A DNA stretch of 9,633 bases from Ruminococcus sp. Its GTDB lineage: Bacteria; Bacillota; Clostridia; Oscillospirales; Ruminococcaceae. Shown in pieces: positions 6,269 through 9,633 of this stretch (positions are counted from its first letter, which is position 1; each line of letters begins with the position of its first letter). A model generated the notes under the pieces. The model saw only the letters and a program-made list of their open reading frames with translations, was not told where the DNA came from and did not search any database. Position numbers and translations under genes: made by a program. The stretch covers positions 1-9,633 of the forward strand of contig DYCW01000382.1 in the NCBI GenBank assembly GCA_019417865.1. The letters run 5' to 3'.

Positions 6269-9244
6269 ATGAGACAAATTGGAAAACAATCTTTGGCACT
6301 TGTAACAGCTGCTGTCTGTGGTGTGCTGCCGTTTCTTTCATCCACTCCGGTTGCCGCAGCTGCAGTCAGTTATCCAGTGCAGGAAATTCGTATTGGGATT
6401 GCCGATACCGACCGCAATCTTTATGCAAGTGACGGCAAGTTGTCTTCACAGACAGAAACTGGCACCCGCAATGAAAAGTGGTCGATTACCTACGTTAGCG
6501 AGGGTGTATATGAAATTGTACAGTCTGCCAGCGGGACATTGCTGACGGTGCAAAACGGCACTTGTACTCTTGCAGCCGATACCGACAGCTCTGCACAGCG
6601 TTGGAATATTGTGGGCGTACAGAATGATTTTGACGGCTATGCTTTGTACTATAAAATTGTAAACAATGCAGACAGCAGCCAGGCACTCACCTTTTCGCCG
6701 GAAACAAACACCTTTTCAACGACTGCCTATACGGGTGCAACCTATCAGAAGTTCAAGCTGAATTGTGATGGTCTGGAGGGATTTGCTGCGAATTGTCAGG
6801 TCACAGAGGGCGAAAAAGCTGGCACCATCGGCGGTTTGCTGGGGAAAACAGTCATCGTCAGCACCGTGTCTGACTTCAAATCTGCTCTGGACAGCACGGA
6901 GCCAATGACCATTGTTGTGAACGGTAAACTGGATATGCAGAAAGAATATCATACCCGTATCCGGGATAACAAGACCATTGTGGGAGCATATGGTACCAAT
7001 CAGATTGCAGACTGTATGCTTCGTACGAACAATGAATACGGTAATGTGGGTGACAATCCCAGTGATAATATTATCATTCGGAATATTGATTTCCGTGCAA
7101 AAAATGTAGAGGATCGGATTTTGATCAATATTTGGTCCTCCCGGAACATCTGGGTGGATCACTGTACCTTTGTAAGTGAACTGGATCGTAATAGAGATGA
7201 GGTTGGCAAATTTATTTGGCTGAATACACCGTATGACAGTTATCTGGATGCCAAAGATCGCCTGCGGAGTCCAGACTACATCACACTGTCCTATAACATT
7301 TTCCGGAATCGTTACTGGACCGTTGCCTACGGCACACAAAATGAGGAAACCACTCGCTGCCGAACTTCTGTCATGTACAACTGGTGGGATCAGTGCGTAA
7401 GAAGATGCCCACAGATTGGTAACGGCATTGGTCACATCTACAATAATTTCTACAGTGGCACAGACAGCGGCATTCCAGATGGCACTTCCCAGCTGATTCC
7501 AGGCGAAGGTTCTACCTATCTCAGTGAAAACTGCCGGTTTGAATGCTTTAAAGGGGTAGAAGTTGCCATTGATGCAAAGGCAAAATATCGGGACAGCGGT
7601 TCGTACACCGCCGACAGCAGCACTTCTACACCGTATTTGCTGGCGGATACACTGAAAAATGATAAAACGCATGACTGGACACCGTCCCAGGAAAACTATG
7701 GTTATGAATTGGTTGCCGGTTACAACACCAGCAATACGGATACCAAACAATTCTGCAAAACCTATGCTGGTTGTTTTTCTTCTTATGAGAAGATCCAGTA
7801 TATCACAGACAGTGATATGCAAAAGTATGTTGCACAATCTTATGCAGAACCATTCCTAAAATCCATTTCTGTTGGTACAGAGCCAATAGAAAAAACCGGA
7901 GCGGTCATGGATACCAGTGTGAAGTACATGTTCCAGAACGTCGGCAGCGGTCTATATCTCGAAGTAGACGGGGCAAAGGCGGAGAATGGTGCCAACGTGC
8001 AGCAGTGGGGAGCAGATGGCTTTGCAACGCACAACAGCTGGAAACTAATCGATGCCGGAGACGGTTACTATTATATTCGCTCTTATGTGGGCGACGGAAA
8101 GACGTACTTCCTTGACCTGGAAAATGGAAAGCAGGACAACGGTACGAATATCGGCATTTGGCAGGATACGCAGAGCGATGCCCAGCTGTTTAAATTCGTG
8201 GACAACGGCGACGGCAGCTATACGATTACCACAAAGGTAACCGAAGACAAAAGCTGTCTGGCGGTTGCTTCTGACTCTACAGAATCGGGAGCCAACATTG
8301 TACAATGGACTTGTAACGGCAAGGATTCGCAGAAGTGGATTGCAGAGATTGACACCATCAAAGACGGTGCTGAACTGGATGAGAATGCCTGCTACATGCT
8401 GAAAAACGTGAACAGTGGTTTGTACATGGAAGTGAAAGACGGTGCAGCTCAAGCGGGTGCAACCGTACAGCAATGGGGTGCAAATGGTGCATCTGCCCAC
8501 AATGTATGGCACGTGAAAGCCGTCAACTGGGGCTACTACTATGTGTACTCCGCTTTGGGTGATGGCGAAAGCTTCGTGCTGCATGTCAACAATGGCAACA
8601 ATGCTGCACCGCTGACGATTGAAGCAAATAACAAGCAGAGCATACAATATTTTAAGTTTGTAGACAACGAAGATGGGACATATACCATTGTGACCAGAGC
8701 CTCTAAGGATCTTTCCTGTGTGGAAGTTGCCGGTGCTGCAACCAACGGCGGTGCAGTTGTTCAACAATGGGAGTGGAATGACCACGATTGTCAGAAGTGG
8801 GTGCTGGAAAAGGTGGATTATACGCTGCCTTCTCAGATGACAACCACAGCGGTCACCACAACGACAACAAAGCCGACTACTACAACAGTTGTCACTACAA
8901 CGACTGCAAAGCCGACTACTACAGTTGCCACCACAACGACTGCAAAGCCGACTACTACAGTTGTCACCACAACCACTGCAAAGCCGATTACCACAACAGT
9001 TGCCACAAAATCAACTACCACAACCATGGAACTTGTACAATACGGCGACGTCAATCTGGATGGTAACGTGGATCTGCGGGACGCAATTGTATTAAACAAA
9101 TACTTTGCAAAAAGCATGATTTTGTCAGAATTTGCACAGAAAAATGCAGACTGTAATGCGGATGGCAGTGTAAACGAAGAAGATGGCAATGTTCTGATAC
9201 AATTCGTGATCATGCTCATTAAAAAACTGCCCTATCAGGGATAA
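6269..9244 (+). CDS. Secreted dockerin-bearing pectate lyase (PL1) with three ricin-type lectin domains
   Basis: A 991-residue exported enzyme. Signal peptide at 1-32 (RQIGKQ, hydrophobic core, STPVAAAA). Residues about 36-170 look like a divergent beta-trefoil, with three repeats ending NEKWSI, AQRWNI and YQKFKL. Residues about 185-535 are a PL1 parallel beta-helix: a GGLLGKTVIVSTVSDFKSAL start, NKTIVGAYG, IIIRNIDFRA, the hallmark NIWVDHCTF (WVDH at 295-298), DYITLSYNIFRN and IGHIYNNFYSG. It should cut polygalacturonan by calcium-dependent beta-elimination. In the family's RxPxxR block this protein reads RCPQIG (379-384): the first Arg is kept and the last is Gly. Two trefoils (from 544), a Thr linker (855-919) and a type I dockerin (about 925-991) follow, almost identical to those of the PL11 neighbour. 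It is the second gene of the operon; the dockerin implies docking on a scaffoldin not encoded here. Confidence 0.92.
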   Translation: MRQIGKQSLALVTAAVCGVLPFLSSTPVAAAAVSYPVQEIRIGIADTDRNLYASDGKLSSQTETGTRNEKWSITYVSEGVYEIVQSASGTLLTVQNGTCTLAADTDSSAQRWNIVGVQNDFDGYALYYKIVNNADSSQALTFSPETNTFSTTAYTGATYQKFKLNCDGLEGFAANCQVTEGEKAGTIGGLLGKTVIVSTVSDFKSALDSTEPMTIVVNGKLDMQKEYHTRIRDNKTIVGAYGTNQIADCMLRTNNEYGNVGDNPSDNIIIRNIDFRAKNVEDRILINIWSSRNIWVDHCTFVSELDRNRDEVGKFIWLNTPYDSYLDAKDRLRSPDYITLSYNIFRNRYWTVAYGTQNEETTRCRTSVMYNWWDQCVRRCPQIGNGIGHIYNNFYSGTDSGIPDGTSQLIPGEGSTYLSENCRFECFKGVEVAIDAKAKYRDSGSYTADSSTSTPYLLADTLKNDKTHDWTPSQENYGYELVAGYNTSNTDTKQFCKTYAGCFSSYEKIQYITDSDMQKYVAQSYAEPFLKSISVGTEPIEKTGAVMDTSVKYMFQNVGSGLYLEVDGAKAENGANVQQWGADGFATHNSWKLIDAGDGYYYIRSYVGDGKTYFLDLENGKQDNGTNIGIWQDTQSDAQLFKFVDNGDGSYTITTKVTEDKSCLAVASDSTESGANIVQWTCNGKDSQKWIAEIDTIKDGAELDENACYMLKNVNSGLYMEVKDGAAQAGATVQQWGANGASAHNVWHVKAVNWGYYYVYSALGDGESFVLHVNNGNNAAPLTIEANNKQSIQYFKFVDNEDGTYTIVTRASKDLSCVEVAGAATNGGAVVQQWEWNDHDCQKWVLEKVDYTLPSQMTTTAVTTTTTKPTTTTVVTTTTAKPTTTVATTTTAKPTTTVVTTTTAKPITTTVATKSTTTTMELVQYGDVNLDGNVDLRDAIVLNKYFAKSMILSEFAQKNADCNADGSVNEEDGNVLIQFVIMLIKKLPYQG
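8000..8862 (+). repeat. 863-bp direct repeat, copy 2 (lectin domains of the PL1 gene)
   Basis: Partner of 5012-5874 with no difference found by eye. The preceding 101 bp (7899-7999) encode the same start of the first trefoil but differ from 4911-5011 at about 28 sites, so the left edge of the identical tract is abrupt and falls inside a domain. Confidence 0.93.
8837..9025 (+). repeat. Thr-rich linker minisatellite, mixed 39- and 36-bp units
   Basis: Same TTTV(A/V)TTTTAKP theme as the PL11 linker, but two units are 12 residues (TTV instead of TTTV) and the array ends with a variant, TTTVATKSTTTT. It is 6 bp longer overall than the PL11 linker. Confidence 0.85.
9017..9244 (+). repeat. Dockerin-coding repeat, copy 2
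   Basis: Partner of 6023-6250 with 8 base differences. The calcium-loop residues and the recognition helices are unchanged, so both enzymes should bind the same cohesin. Confidence 0.88.
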
Positions 9245-9253
9245 AACAAAATC

Positions 9254-9296
9254 GCAAACTGCTTTCCCCCTGCCGCTGACGTGCAGGGGGATTTGC
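9254..9296 (+). terminator. Intrinsic-terminator-like hairpin after the pectinase operon
   Basis: TCCCCCTGC (9265-9273) pairs perfectly with GCAGGGGGA (9283-9291) over a 9-nt loop. An outer GCAAA (9254-9258) can pair with TTTGC (9292-9296). It begins 10 bp after the PL1 stop. The tail (TTTGCATGTTTTCT) is T-rich but interrupted, so termination may be imperfect. Confidence 0.65.
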
Positions 9297-9332
9297 ATGT
9301 TTTCTGTTATTTATCTCCTAAGAAAACATGCA
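9294..9332. repeat. 12-bp perfect inverted repeat, 15-nt loop
   Basis: TGCATGTTTTCT (9294-9305) and AGAAAACATGCA (9321-9332) are perfect reverse complements. This hairpin competes with the outer stem of the preceding terminator. It may be a second terminator element or part of the hairpin array. Confidence 0.6.
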
Positions 9333-9338
9333 TTCAAT

Positions 9339-9364
9339 GGATAAGTTTTATCCGCCGAATGGCG
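9339..9364. repeat. Two small adjacent hairpins
   Basis: GGATAA-GTT-TTATCC (9339-9353) is a perfect 6-bp stem. It is followed at once by CGCC-GAAT-GGCG (9353-9364), a 4-bp stem sharing one base. Confidence 0.45.
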
Positions 9365-9371
9365 AACTGCG

Positions 9372-9392
9372 GTCAAGCTGGCTCAGCTTGGC
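9372..9392. repeat. 9-bp stem hairpin with GCT loop
   Basis: GTCAAGCTG (9372-9380) pairs with CAGCTTGGC (9384-9392), one G-T wobble, loop of three bases. Confidence 0.55.
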
Positions 9393-9399
9393 GAGGAGT

Positions 9400-9422
9400 G
9401 CAGAGGGCAAGCTGCCCTCTGC
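9400..9422. repeat. 10-bp perfect GC-rich hairpin
   Basis: GCAGAGGGCA (9400-9409) and TGCCCTCTGC (9413-9422) are exact reverse complements around AGC. No T-run follows on the plus strand, so it is not a standard terminator in that direction. Confidence 0.6.
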
Positions 9423-9470
9423 GAAACACTGCAATTAGAGATTTGGTAATGGAAATGAGAAACAAGTTAC

Positions 9471-9565
9471 CGCTGTCCGCCCGCTGAAAAGACAAAACGA
9501 TATGCAGCAGAGAAATTTAGGAGAAACAGGCTGCAATTTTGGACACGAAAATAGGGCGGACAGCG
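9471..9565. repeat. 95-bp nested inverted-repeat element
   Basis: CGCTGTCCGCCC (9471-9482) and GGGCGGACAGCG (9554-9565) are perfect 12-bp inverted repeats enclosing 71 bp. Inside, TGCAGC (9503-9508) pairs with GCTGCA (9530-9535). It could be a small non-autonomous element with terminal repeats or a structured RNA; it has no coding potential that I trust. Confidence 0.5.
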
Positions 9566-9633
9566 TACCCAGGCGAACAGCGAAGCGTATTTGCCGGCAT
9601 GGCTTGTGATTGACAGCAGTAGAAATGCATTCT

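Larger units (their letters stand above)
9245..9633. other. Noncoding hairpin-dense region to the window end
   Basis: 389 bp with no convincing gene on either strand. It contains the terminator and at least six further inverted repeats in succession. ATGCATTC occurs at 9328-9335 and again at 9625-9632, each after an AGAAA-type sequence. The character differs from the rest of the window and may mark the edge of a mobile or repetitive element, but no transposase, integrase or relaxase is visible. Confidence 0.5.

Noticed and set aside
6716..7837. A 373-codon minus-strand open frame
   Set aside because: It is the antisense shadow of the PL1 catalytic domain; no family motif and no ribosome site of note.
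9281..9487. A 68-codon plus-strand open frame ending with MRNKLPLSAR
   Set aside because: It starts inside the terminator stem and runs through several perfect hairpins; no good ribosome site. Its last 20 or so codons look somewhat protein-like and might be a remnant of a mobile-element gene, but I cannot support that.

Overview
The window looks like a stretch of chromosome from a fibre-degrading gut or rumen Firmicute, most likely a Ruminococcus (Oscillospiraceae). I base this on two secreted pectinases that share one C-terminal architecture: two ricin-type beta-trefoil lectin domains, a Thr-rich linker and a type I dockerin. That layout is typical of Ruminococcus cellulosome enzymes. The genus is inferred from architecture and style, not from a database match.

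Layout, left to right. (1) 1-745, minus strand: the 5' part of an aldose 1-epimerase family gene that runs off the left edge, with a good sigma-A-type promoter at 805-833. (2) 896-2583, minus strand: a two-gene unit of an ECF-like sigma-70 factor (TTG start, strong Shine-Dalgarno) followed directly by a one-pass membrane protein of the DUF4179 anti-sigma type. (3) 2584-3007: a divergent, AT-rich control region with several palindromes and direct repeats. (4) 3008-9244, plus strand: a two-gene operon with an 18-nt gap, encoding a PL11 rhamnogalacturonan lyase and a PL1 pectate lyase, both exported and dockerin-bearing. (5) 9245-9633: noncoding DNA that opens with an intrinsic-terminator-like hairpin and continues as a run of inverted repeats, possibly the edge of a mobile or repetitive element.

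How the parts may work together: the PL1 enzyme would cut homogalacturonan and the PL11 enzyme the rhamnogalacturonan-I backbone. Both would be held on a scaffoldin through almost identical dockerins and on the substrate or cell surface through identical lectin modules. The sigma/anti-sigma pair is transcribed away from the lyases and is a candidate regulator of them. The epimerase could handle released sugars inside the cell. These links are inferences from gene order.

The most striking sequence fact is that the two lyases, unrelated in their catalytic parts, share 863 bp of DNA (5012-5874 and 8000-8862) in which I see no difference, silent sites included. Its edges are sharp: the preceding 101 bp differ at about 28 positions. 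The downstream linkers have different repeat numbers, and the dockerin segments differ at 8 sites. This suggests recent gene conversion or module copying.
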